A DNA stretch of 52,929 nt from Litorimonas sp964414555. Lineage in GTDB: Bacteria > Pseudomonadota > Alphaproteobacteria > Caulobacterales > Maricaulaceae. The notes under the pieces were generated by a model. It was not told where the DNA came from. It saw nothing but the letters and a program-made list of their open reading frames with translations, and did no database searches. Within the stretch, counting starts at the first letter, position 1; each line of letters begins with the position of its first letter. Location of the stretch: positions 1-52,929 of the forward strand of contig CAYPWW010000010.1 in NCBI GenBank assembly GCA_964414555.1. The letters are read 5' to 3'. A program made the translations under genes and the position numbers. Of this stretch, positions 33,901-45,900 are shown piece by piece.

Positions 33901-36900
33901 TTGTGCGTTGCTGATCGGCAGCACGGCAATCGGCTCACCGCGAGCGCTGTCCTTGGCGTCAAAGACACGCAGTTCCAGACGCTCAATAAAGGCGTCGTAG
34001 TTCGTGTAACCTTCGGCCATGAGCACGCGCGCACCGTCGACATTGACGACATTGGCTTGTCCGTTCAGGCGCTTGATCGGATCGAGAGCCGAAACGGTCG
34101 TCTCGATTTCCATACCGTCGGAATAAGACGAGGACGTATTACCCCATCCGACCCAACGCTGCAGACGGCCCGGGCGTGGGCTGTCGGAATGAACGTCAAG
34201 CGTGGCGCTATCACTGCGGCCAAAGTCGCTGCGACGGCGTGTATCCGACGCGAGCGTATCATAGCCGCGGTCCACGCGATCTCCGCGCAGTCCACCATCG
34301 GAACTCCAGACAGTATCTTCGTCACGGTCTGTGATTTCGTCACGGCGCATTTCGCGCAGCGTGCCGTTCTCAGACACAAAGCGAGCGCGATCAGCGGTAT
34401 GATAGCGGGCCTTATTGCCCAGATCTTCACCGTCCACAGTCAGGCCGAAAATTTGGCCGACAACGGATGTCTCGGACAGCTCTTCCAGATCTTCATCTGA
34501 TTGCCAGACAGCTTCCAGCGCGATGTCGTTCAGACGATCGCTCTTGCGGGACATAACCGCGACCAGAGCCGTTTGCAGACGGGCCTGCGCCGCGTCGACG
34601 CCTGTACCTTCATCGGCATTATAGACAAGGATTGCCCGTTCAGCCGTATCAGCTTGATCCAGCATAGCAGACACGCGGGTCATCGCTTCCGGTGTGATGC
34701 CATCGCCTGCGAAGTTGAAATCTGCGACTGTAAAGTCGAGGCGCAGCTTGGTCCGGAAACCGGCACCAAAGTTCATCTTCACAAACTTACCACGGGTGGC
34801 GCGCACAACACGCGGGTTCTCCGTCGTTGCGGCATAGCCGAGCGGCACACTGCGCGTATCCATTTTCAGCAGGAAGTTCGAGCCACGTTCCGCGTCTGCG
34901 ATAATCGCACACGGGATGTGATAGCGACCGAACATATCTGTCGTCACAATGTCGCCGTTGACGGTGACAAGGCGGACAGCTGGCAAGCCAGGCTCGCCGT
35001 CATCCGGATAACCATTGTGGTTCACATCATCATAGACGCGGCCAATGACAGGTGTGCAATCAAAGCTTGGCTCTGGGATATAATCCACGATCGCCGAAGC
35101 CGTCTGTGAGCGAACACCCGTCAGGACGTTTTCTGCATAAGCGCGGTTTTCATGTGAGCCGAAGTCAACATTCGGGCCCGCCAAGAGGCGCATCTGCACA
35201 GAGATTGTCTCACCTGCACGGACCGTATTCAGTGGCGCTGCATCACCCGGACGCACAGCCCAGCTGAGCTGTCCACGTGCACGGACGGTTGGCTCTACTG
35301 CGAGCGTTTGCGTCGCATCGGACACCGTTGCGGAACCCGGCACATAGGCAAAGCCTTCTGGCAGAAGGTCAACAATGTCGACACCGCTGATCGTCGAAGG
35401 GCTCTCGTTCGTGACCGCAATTGTATACAGAACCGGATCACCGATTTGTACCGTGCGCGGGCTAGCGGTTTTCGTCACTCGCAAGAAGGCCGGGTCAGCC
35501 AGGGCTTCCAACTCGATCCCAGCAGAGGCGGTCGCACGCAATGGTGCACCATCTAGCGGAGCTGTCGCCGAAGCCGTCACCGTGTTCACATATTCACCCG
35601 AAGCGAGCGGTGCGATCGTGGCATCCAGCTCAAGCGTTACGCTCTCACCGGGGGCCAGCGTTGCAGCTTCAACCATGGTGGGTTCAGCAGATGTCCCGGT
35701 AAAGGCTGGGCTGGTACCGTCGAAACCTGCGGGTGCATCTGTGATACGCGGTGCAGAAACGGTGACTTGCTCGTCGCCAAAGACAGCGCCCAGATCATCG
35801 TCCAGCGCGACATCGCTAATATTGGTCTCACCCGTGTTCGTTAGAACGAACTGATAGGTCACAGCCTGACGCCCATCCTCTGTTGCGCTTGGCGCAGAGG
35901 TCACGGATTTCGCGACCGAGATAGACGGCACGCCACAATTTTTCAGCGGGATATTGTTCAACAGGACATGCGGATCACCGGCTTCGATATCAAACTCGAA
36001 GTAATAAGGTGAATTCGTTTCCGCCGAGAAGTCAGCCAGACGTCCTGTGTCACCCACTTCAGAGCTGCCAAGGATCGCTGGGTTTCCAGAGACGGATGTC
36101 ACGTCCAGTGGGTCCGCGTTCACACGGCGGATCGTCGACGGCACACCTGTTGTCGGATAGGTCGGCGTCAGCTGATACTGACCCGGTGCCGTGACATAGA
36201 ACTGGAAGTAACCGTCAGAACCGTCTTGGACGATAACGATATCATTGGAGCTACCAACGCCCGTCTGCGTACCCAACGGACCGCTGACAGAGATGCTGCC
36301 GCCGGCCAAGATGGCGCCGTTCTCTTCGCAATAGAAGTAACCGGTCGGATCATAATCCTGTGCATCTGGCACGCCGTCACCATCACGGTCCGCTGTTCCA
36401 CTCTCGAAGTTATCAGGTGAGCCGTCACCATCCGTGTCGATAATCGACAGGGGCGCAGAATTCGTGTCATCCGGATTGTCTGGCGTCTGCGTATCATCAT
36501 CGGATCTCACAGGCGCATTTAATTGCGGCGAAGACCCAAAGGCTGTGTTGCCCTGTGCCGGACCACCATTTGTAATATCGAGCAATGCGGTCAGCGTCAG
36601 CGCCCGCGTCTCACCCACAGCAAGGCTGTCGGAACCTGCCAAGAGGTTCGTATCAGTCGCACCGTCATAATTGGCGTTCAGCGCCAAATTCTGGCTGTCC
36701 AATGTTGGTGTCCCGAAGAGGGTCGCAGGGGCAAACGCGGCGGTCAGATCATCTGTGATCTGCAATGCGTCGAGCGTCACGTTACCAGTATTTTCAACCG
36801 TGAAGTCATAGGTGACTTCGTGGATTGGGCCGAACTGTTGTACCGTGGATGTGGTCGATTTTGTCAGGGCGAGTGCTGGCGCACGTGTGGCGTCGAGAGT

Positions 36901-39900
36901 CTCGGAGACTTCTGCGGACGTCGTTGTGCCCAATGTCGCCGTCGCGAGGTTCGTAACTTCGCCGGCATCCAGATCCGCTTGCGTCACGGCATATTCGCCG
37001 CGGCATGTCAGGCTGGCGCCTGGCACCAGACCTGTATCTGCCACAGTCGGACATGTGATGTCAGAGGTCGCGATCTTATCATCCGTGATCGACAGGGCGC
37101 CGATCAGATTGACGTTACCTGTGTTTGTGACGGTGTAGTCATAGGCGACCAGATCGCCGACCATGTTGAAGTTCTCCGTCACAGCCGTTTTGACGAGTGT
37201 CAGCGCAGGCGCTTGGTCAGCCGCAACAGTCACGGTTTGCGGGTCAGACGTTATGTCGCCGCTGGTCGCGGTTGCGACATTCGTGATGCCGCCAGCGTTC
37301 AGGTCAGCTTGGGTCACCGTATCAGTGGCGGTACAGGTCAAGCTCGCGCCTGGGGCAAGGCCACCAGCTGGCAGAGCTGGACAGGTCACGTCCGCGATCC
37401 GGTCATCAGAGACAGTGATCGCATCAAGGAGCGTAACATTACCCGTATTTGTCGCGACATATGTATAGTCGATCGTTTCGCCGACAGCCGTGAAGCTCGT
37501 CGCGTCGGTCGCCTTGACGAGGCCAAGCGCTGGTTCGCGTGTACCCGTGATCGTCACGGTATCAGGTGCAGAGGTCTCGCCGCCACTCAACGCCGAGGCG
37601 ATATTCGTGACTTCACCTGCATCCAGATCAGCTTGGACAACTGTGTAATCAGCAGAACACGTCAGCGTCGCACCCGGCACCAAACCACCCGCTGGCAGAG
37701 CAGGACAGGCGATCGTGCCAATCTTATCATCTTGGATCGAGACAGGCTGTGTCATCGACACATTACCCGTGTTGCGGACGATGTAGTCATAGGACAGCAC
37801 ATCACCGAGTGCGGTAAAGTCATTGCTTTGCGCAATCTTATCAACAGTGAACGCGCTGGTCTGTGTACCGGAAACGGTCACGGATTGCGGGTCTGATGTT
37901 GTCGTACCATCCGTCGCTGTCGCTGTATTCGTCACAAAGCCTGCGTCGATATCCGCTTGGTCAAGCGTATCTGTGCCAGTGCAAGTCACGCTGGCACCCG
38001 GGACGAGGCCGCCAGCAGGCAGGGCCGGACAGGTGACAACCGTAATGCGGTCATCACTGACGGAGATCGCAGATGTCAGGGTCAGGTTACCCGTGTTCGT
38101 GACAACATATTCAAAGTCGAGCGTATCACCCGGTGCATTGAAGTCTGTCGTCAGGGCGCGTTTGACAAGGCCGAGTGATGGCGCTTGTGCGGCGGAAACA
38201 GTTTCCGACACGTCAGGTGACGTTGTCGTGCCGTCCGTCGCGCTGGCCACGTTTGTGACAGAGCCCGCATCGATGTCGGCTTGCGTCACAGCGTAATCCG
38301 CCGAGCATGTCAGCACGGCTTGCGGGGCAAGGCCGCCGACAGGCAGGGCCGGACAGGTAACGCTGGCGATCTTATCATCGGCAACAGTAATGGCGGAGGT
38401 CAGCGTGACATTACCACTGTTCGTGACGGCATAGTCATAGCTGACGATATCACCGACAGCGGCGAAGCTGCTCTGGCGTGCCGTCTTGGCGATCGACATT
38501 GCAGGCGTTTGCGTGCCTGTGATCGTCGCTGTGTCAGTCGGCGAAACGATTGCGCCAGACGTCGCAGACGCGATGTTTGTCACTGTGCCTGCATCCAGAT
38601 CCGCTTGGGTGATCGTGTCAGACGCTGTGCAGGTCAGGCTGGCGCCGGGAACGAGGCCGCCGGCTGGCAGTGCCGGGCAGGTAACGCTCGCAATGCGGTC
38701 ATCACTGATGGTGATCGGGTCCGTCATCGTGACGTTACCTGTGTTGCGCACAGTATAGGCGTAGTCGAGGACATCGCCGACAGCAGCAAAGTCGCTGCTT
38801 TGTGCGGTTTTGACCATGGCCAATGATGGCTGTTGATCCGCATCCACGGCGACTGTGTCGGACAAGGAGGTTGTTGTGCCATCTGTCGCAGTCGCTGTGT
38901 TCGTGACAGAGCCTGCATCCAGATCAGCCTGAGTCACAGTATCTGTTCCGGTACAGAGCAAATCCTGTCCCGGGCGGAGTCCACCCACAGGCATCGCGGC
39001 ACACATCACATCGCGAATCCGGTCATCGGTGACGGAGATCGGTAAGACGATCGTCACATTACCCGTGTTCGAGACGGTATAGGTGTAGGACAACACATCG
39101 CCCACGGCAGCATAGCTTGTATCCTGCGCCGTCTTCACGAGGCCGAGTTCTGGCATCTGCACAGCTGGCAATGTCACATAGACAGGTGGCGAACTGGTAC
39201 GCGGATGTGTGGCATAGGCATCATTCGTCAGCGAACCGCTGTCGATATCTTCCTGTGTCACCGTGTAATCGGCCGAGCAGGTCTGGGTCGCACCGGGCAC
39301 GAGGTTGCCAGTGAAACAAACAACTGTTCCGATCTTATTATCCACGACAGAGGTGTTGCCCGTCAGGGTGATGTTACCTGTGTTCTGGATTTCAAAGTCA
39401 TAGGTCAGGACTTCGCCAGCAAAGCTATAATCCGTGGCTTGTGCAGATTTGCGAATCTCAATCGCTGGGTTGGCATTGGCCGGAATCGTCTCTGACGTTG
39501 GGGCAGACGTCGTCGTACCATCCGTCGCCGTTGCGATATTTGTCACGGACCCAATATCCAGATTGTCTTGCGTGACGACATAATCAGCCGAACAGGTCAG
39601 CGTCGCGCCGGGGGCCAAGCCGCCCGCTGGCAACGCCGGACAGGTAACAGGTGTGATCCGGTCATCCGTCACGGTGATCGGGTCAGTAATCGTCGTGTTA
39701 CCCGCATTGGTGACAACATATTCATAGGTCGTGATGTCGCCCGGCAGGGTGAAGTTGATATTTGTCGCGGTCTTCTCGATCTCCAATGAAGCATTGCGGG
39801 TCGCAAAGACGCGCTTGGTCTCTGGGTCAGAGCTGAGCCCGCCTGCGCTGGCTGTGGCGATATTCTCAATCACGCCTGCATCGATGTCGGCTTGGGTAAC

Positions 39901-42900
39901 TGTGTCCGTCGCCGTACAGGTCACGCTGGCCCCCGGGAGGAGACCACCTGCTGGCAATGCCGGACAGGAGACAGTCGCAATACGCGAATCTGAAACTGTG
40001 ATCGGATCGGTCACCGTGATGTTACCATCATTGACGACTTCAAAGCTGTAATCGATCACCTGCCCTGGTGCGGTATACGTGTTTTGCAGAGCCGATTTAA
40101 TGAGGTTCAGGCTTGGCGTCTGATCAGCGTTCACAGTCGCGCTGTCGGTTGGGCTGGTCGTTGTGCCATCCGTCGCGCTAGCGATATTTGTCACATCGCC
40201 CGCATCGACATCAGCCTGCGTAACGACATAGCTCGCCGTGCAGATCACCTCTGCTTGAGGGGCGAGGCCTGACATTGGCAGCGCCGGACAGGTGACAGAT
40301 GCAATCCGGTCATCCGAGACTGTGATCGCACCTATCAGTGTGACGTTACCTGTGTTGCGCACAGCGTAAGTGTAATCCAGCACATCGCCGGGGGCCGCAA
40401 AGCTCGTCTGCAAGGCCGACTTGGTGATGGACAGCGCTGGCACCTGATCGGCTGTAGCTGTCGCACTATCTGTTGGGCTGGTCGTTCCGCCAGAGCTAGC
40501 AGAAGCAACGTTAATTACATCGCCCGCATCAATATCGGCTTGCGTGACAGTATAAGTCGCGGAGCATGTCATCGTCGCACCGGGAGCAAAGACACCCGCT
40601 GGCAGCGCAGGACAAGAGACGTTTGCAATCCGGTCATCCGAGATTGTGACCGGGTCCGTCAGGGTAATATTACCAGTGTTCGTCACGACATATTCGTAAT
40701 CCAAGAGGTCGCCCACTGCTGCATAGGATGTATCCAGCGCCGTCTTGACCATAGAGAGCGACGGCATCGCGTCGGCTGTCACGGTCTCGCTGACATTTGG
40801 CGAACTTGTCGTGCCATCTGTTGCTGTGGCGACATTGTTCAACGTGCCAGCATCCAGATCAGCCTGCGTGATCGTATCCGTCGCCGTACAGGTCAGGGTC
40901 GCACCGGGAGCCAAGCCACCCGCAGGAAGGGCCGGACAGGTCACGAACACTTGGTCATCATCCACGCGCAGTGGATCCGTTACGGTCACATTGCCCGTAT
41001 TCGTGATGACGTAATCATAGCGCACGCTTTCCCCGACCGCCGCGTAAGTCTGCGGGTCGGCGATTTTTGTCATGGCGAGGGATGGCGAGACATCGGCATC
41101 AACTGTGACGCTAACGTCTGGCGAGGTGACAGCGCCCGATGTGGCAGACGCGATATTCGTCACGGCACCCGCGTCAATGTCGGCTTGGGTCACGATAAAG
41201 GTCGCGGAACATGTCAATGTGGCAGCGGGGGCCAAACCACCGCTTGGCAGGGCTGGGCAAGAGACGCTGGCAATCCGGTCATCCGACACCGTGACGGCAT
41301 CGATCAGGGTCGTGTTACCCGTGTTCGTGACGACATATGTGTAATTAATAACGTCACCGACGCTGTCGAAATCTGTGACAGACGCTGTCTTCACAACCTC
41401 AATGGCGCGCGTGACATCAGCGTCAATCGTGACGGCATCTGTTGCCGGTGGAAGCGTGCCGCCCGCAGGCGTACCTGTGGCTTCGGCATTATTCGTAATC
41501 GCGCCCGCATCAATATCAGCTTGCGTGACGGTATAGCTGCCTGTGCAGACAAGTGACGCGCTTGGCGCCAGCGTTGTGGCCGGGCATGACAAGCTCGGGA
41601 TCAGATCATCGGTGAGCGCAATACCTGTGATAGTAACATTGCCCGTATTGGTGACCGTGTAAGTATAATCCAGAACCGTCCCGACCGTATCGAAAGCGGT
41701 CGCTGTCGAGGCTTTGACAAGGGTGAAGGCTGGGGCCACTTGGCCGTCCGTCGTAACAGAGTCTGTTTGTGGCGCCAGCGGTGTTCCGTCCGGTCCATCA
41801 GCACCCGCCGAAGCGTTGTTCGTGACCGAACCCGCATCTACATCGGCTTGGGTGACAGTATATTGTGCGGAACATACCATGGACGCGCCAGGTGCGAGCG
41901 TTGTCAAAGGACAAGACACGCTGGCAATCAAACTATCCGTCACACTGACATTCGTCAGCGTCGTCGCGCCTGTATTGGCCACGTCGAATTCATAGGACAG
42001 CACATCACCCGCCATGTCGAAGTCCGTCGTCAATCCACGCTTAGCAAAAGTCAGTGCAGGCACGCCGTCACCGGTGACCGTCGCGGAGGACGGCTCGCTG
42101 ACAGGTGGCAAGCCTGGTGGTGGCGTGGCCGAGCCTGTGGCGTTGTTGGTGACAAACCCAGCGTCGGCATCGGCCTGTGTCGTGACATAGCTGGCCGTAC
42201 AAACCATCGTCGCACCGGGCGCGAGGGTTGTTGCAGGGCAGGATACGCTGGCGATCAAATCATCAGACACTGCGACATTTGTCAGTGTGACATTGCCCGT
42301 ATTATCCAGATTAAATGTATAGGTCAGCGTTTCACCTGCATTGGTGAAGTCAGCTTGATCCGCCGTTTTGACAAAGCTCAGGCTTGGCATGCGGTCAGCA
42401 TCAACGGTGACATCGACAGGTGCAGAAACAAGTCCATCATTGTCAGCATAGGCTTGGTTCATGACCGAACCTGCATCCACATCGGCTTGGGTGACCGTGT
42501 AATCGGCAGAACAGGTCTGCGTTGCACCGGGTACAAGATTGCCCGTGACACAGGAGATTGTGCCGATCTTATCATCGATAACATCCACACCACCCGTCAG
42601 GGTCAGGTTGCCGTCATTGGTGACGTCAAATTCATAAGTGATGACTTCGCCCGCCGTCGTGAACTCAGACGACAGCGCACGCTTGACGATGGACAGCGCC
42701 GGATTTTGATCGGCCGGAATGGTTTCCGATGTCTGCGGCGAGGTCAGCGCGCCAGAGCTGGCGGAGGCCAAATTCGTGACCGAACCTGCATCCAAATCAG
42801 CCTGCGTCACAACGTAATCCGCCGTACATGTCAGAGTCGCAGCTGGGGCGAGGCCGCCCGCTGGCAGCGCTGGACAGGTGACCGTTGTGATCAGGTTATC

Positions 42901-45900
42901 TGTCACAGTGATCGGATCTGTCAGCGTCGTATTGCCCGTATTCGTCACGACATATTCGTAAGTCGTAATATCGCCAGGCAGTTCAAAATTGACTGTCGTC
43001 GCTGTCTTCACAACGCCCATGCCAGGTGTCTGGTCAGCCGTGACTGTAACCGTATCCGTTGGCGGCGTCAGCGTGCCACCAGCAGGTGTCGCATTGGCCG
43101 TCGCGATATTGGTCACATCACCGGCGTCAATGTCAGCCTGTGTAACAGTATAGCTGGCTGTACAGATCGTGCTGGCCGTTGGGGCCAAGGTCGTGACGGG
43201 ACAGGTGACCGACGCAATTTTATCATCGGCAATCGCGAGGGCTGTGACTTCGACATTGCCGCTGTTCGTGACGGTATATGTATAGGTCAGCACATCACCG
43301 ACTGTATCAAAGCTGGTTTCACCTGCGGCTTTGACGATCGTCAACTCTGGCGACTGCGTCGCATCGACGGTTTCTGTCGCCGTTGTTGGGGGCAGCGTGC
43401 CACCAGACGGCGTACCCGTCACGTCAGCGACATTCGTTACAGCGCCTGCATCCAGATCGGCTTGGGTCACGCTATAGCTGGCCGTACAAACCACGATTTC
43501 CGCTGGGTCGAGAACGCCGTCGCCATTCCCCTGCCCGGCAACATTACAGGACACGCTGGCGATCTTGTCATCGGTGACAGCAATGCTGCTGATCCCGACA
43601 TTACCAGTATTGGCAACGGTGTAATCATATGTCAGCACGTCACCGACGGCGGCAAAGGTCGTCTCATTCGCGACTTTTGTCATGGAAAGCTGCGGCGTTT
43701 GCGTCGCATCAATCGTGACAGTGTCAGACGGCGAAGTCAGCGTTCCATCTGTCGCGGTCGCAACGTTCGTGACACTGCCGGCGTCCAGATCAGCTTGAGT
43801 GACGCTATAGCTAAAGGAACAGGTCAGGCTGGCCGCAGGAGCAAGGCCGCCCGCTGGTAAGGCCGGACAGCTGATCGGGCCCGTGGCTTTGTCATCATTA
43901 ATTGTAACGGGGTCCGTGACCGTGACGTTACCCGTGTTGGTGACGACATAGCTGTAGTCCAGCGTGTCACCCACGGCGGCGAAAGTCGTATCCGTCGAAG
44001 ATTTGACGAGGCCGAGGCTTGGCGTCTGCGTCGCATCAACGGTCTCAGAGTCTGTTGCGGGCGGCAGAGTTCCACCTGCGGGCGTGCCAGAGGTCGTCGC
44101 AATATTCGTGACCGCACCGGCGTCAATGTCAGCTTGCGTGACAGAATAGCTGGCCGTGCAAACCGTGTTCGCGCCGGGCGCGAGTGTCGTGACGGGGCAA
44201 GAGACGCTGGCGATTTTATCATCGCTGACGGCGATGCCTGAAATCTCGACATTACCTGTGTTGGTGACGGTATAGCTGTAGTCCAGCACGTCACCCACGG
44301 CCGCGAAGGTCGTGTCTTGTGCAACTTTATCGATGGAGAGCGATGGCGTCTGTGTGCCGTCAACCGTGACACTATCCGTCGACGGTGTGAAGGTTCCGCC
44401 AGCCGGCGTCGCATTGCCTGTCGCGATATTGGTGACCGATCCGGCATCGAGGTCCGCTTGGGTCACGCTATAGCTGGCCGTACAAACCGTGCGCGCACCC
44501 GGGGCGAGCGTTGTGACGGGACAGCTGACAGAAGCGATCTTATCGTCTGAAACGCTGATAGCGCTCAGGCTGACATTGCCGGTGTTCACCAGCTCGTATT
44601 CGTAATCCAGCACATCACCGACGGCGGTGAAGTCTGTGTCCAGCGCGCGCTTATCGACGCTCATGGACGGGGCCGGACCGGTCGGTGTCACGCTAGCGTC
44701 AGCCGTTGTGGCTGGCAGCGTGCCAATGGCAGGCGTACCCGTGACCGTGGCGGTGTTCGTGATCGGCACGCCCGCATCAATATCGGCTTGCGTGACGATA
44801 TAGCTGGCTGTGAAGGTCGCTGTTTGACCGACAACCAAATCTGTTGTCGCAGGGGTAATCGCGGAGAGCGTTCCAGAACCCGAATGCGCATCAGAAACAC
44901 TGACACCTGTGATGGAGACGTTACCGGTATTTTCTGCCGTATAGGTATAGGTGATCGTCTCACCCACCATCAGATCAGATGTTTTGGACGCCGCTTTTGC
45001 GAAGGTGATTTCAGGCGCAGCCGTTTCCGGCTGGACACTCTCATCGGCGGTGGCAGGCGTGTAAGTTCCGCTGGCAGGCGTCGCATTCGCTGTCGCCGTA
45101 TTTGTAATCGCGGCGCCAGAATCGATGTCGGCTTGTGTCACAGTATAGGTCGCCGTGAAGGTGGCGGTGTCGCCGACGGCCAATGTCGCGACATTGGCAG
45201 GCATGATCGCGGAGAGCGTGCCTGTTCCGGAATGCGCATCAGACATCGACAGATTGGAGAAGCTGACATTGCCCGTGTTCACGGCTGTGTAAGTATAGGT
45301 CACGACTTGACCGACAGACAGATCCGTCGTGACGTCCGCCGCTTTGGTCAAGCTGATCTCTGGATCAGCGGCTTCAACGCTCACGGTTTCCGTGTCGGTT
45401 GGCGGGGTCAATGCACCGCCCGCGGGTGAACCATTGGCGGTGGCTGTATTTGTAATGGCCGTGCCCGCGTCAATATCGGACTGGGTCACCGTATAGGTTG
45501 CGGTAAAAGTCTGGTCTTCGCCCGGAGCGAGATCAACCGAAACTGGTGTGATGGCTGAAAGCGTACCTGTACCGGAATGTACGTCACTGACGCTAACGCC
45601 ATCGACGCCGACATTGCCGGTATTGGTGACGAGATAGCTGTAAGTAATGACATCGCCAACCGAGACATCCGTCGTATCGGATGCCGTCTTTGCGAGCGTC
45701 ATTTCAGGAGCCGGGCTTTCGACGGCAACGGACTCTGTCGCCGTTGTCGGCGAGAGTGACCCGCTGGCAGGTGTGGCATTGGCCGTGGCTGTATTGGTCA
45801 CCGGAACGCCAGCATCAATATCGGCCTGGGTAATGGTATAGGTCGCGGTGAAGGTTGCGCTGTCACCAACCGCAAGTGTCGCCACCGTCGCGGGTGTAAT

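Noticed and set aside
31750..43860. Several long open frames on the plus strand opposite the giant repeat gene (for example 33028-34500, 36523-37896, 40540-41556, 41740-43860)
   Set aside because: They mirror the repeat period of the minus-strand gene, read as Arg/Cys/Gly-rich low-quality protein, lack family motifs and start sites, and arise from codon bias in repeated DNA.
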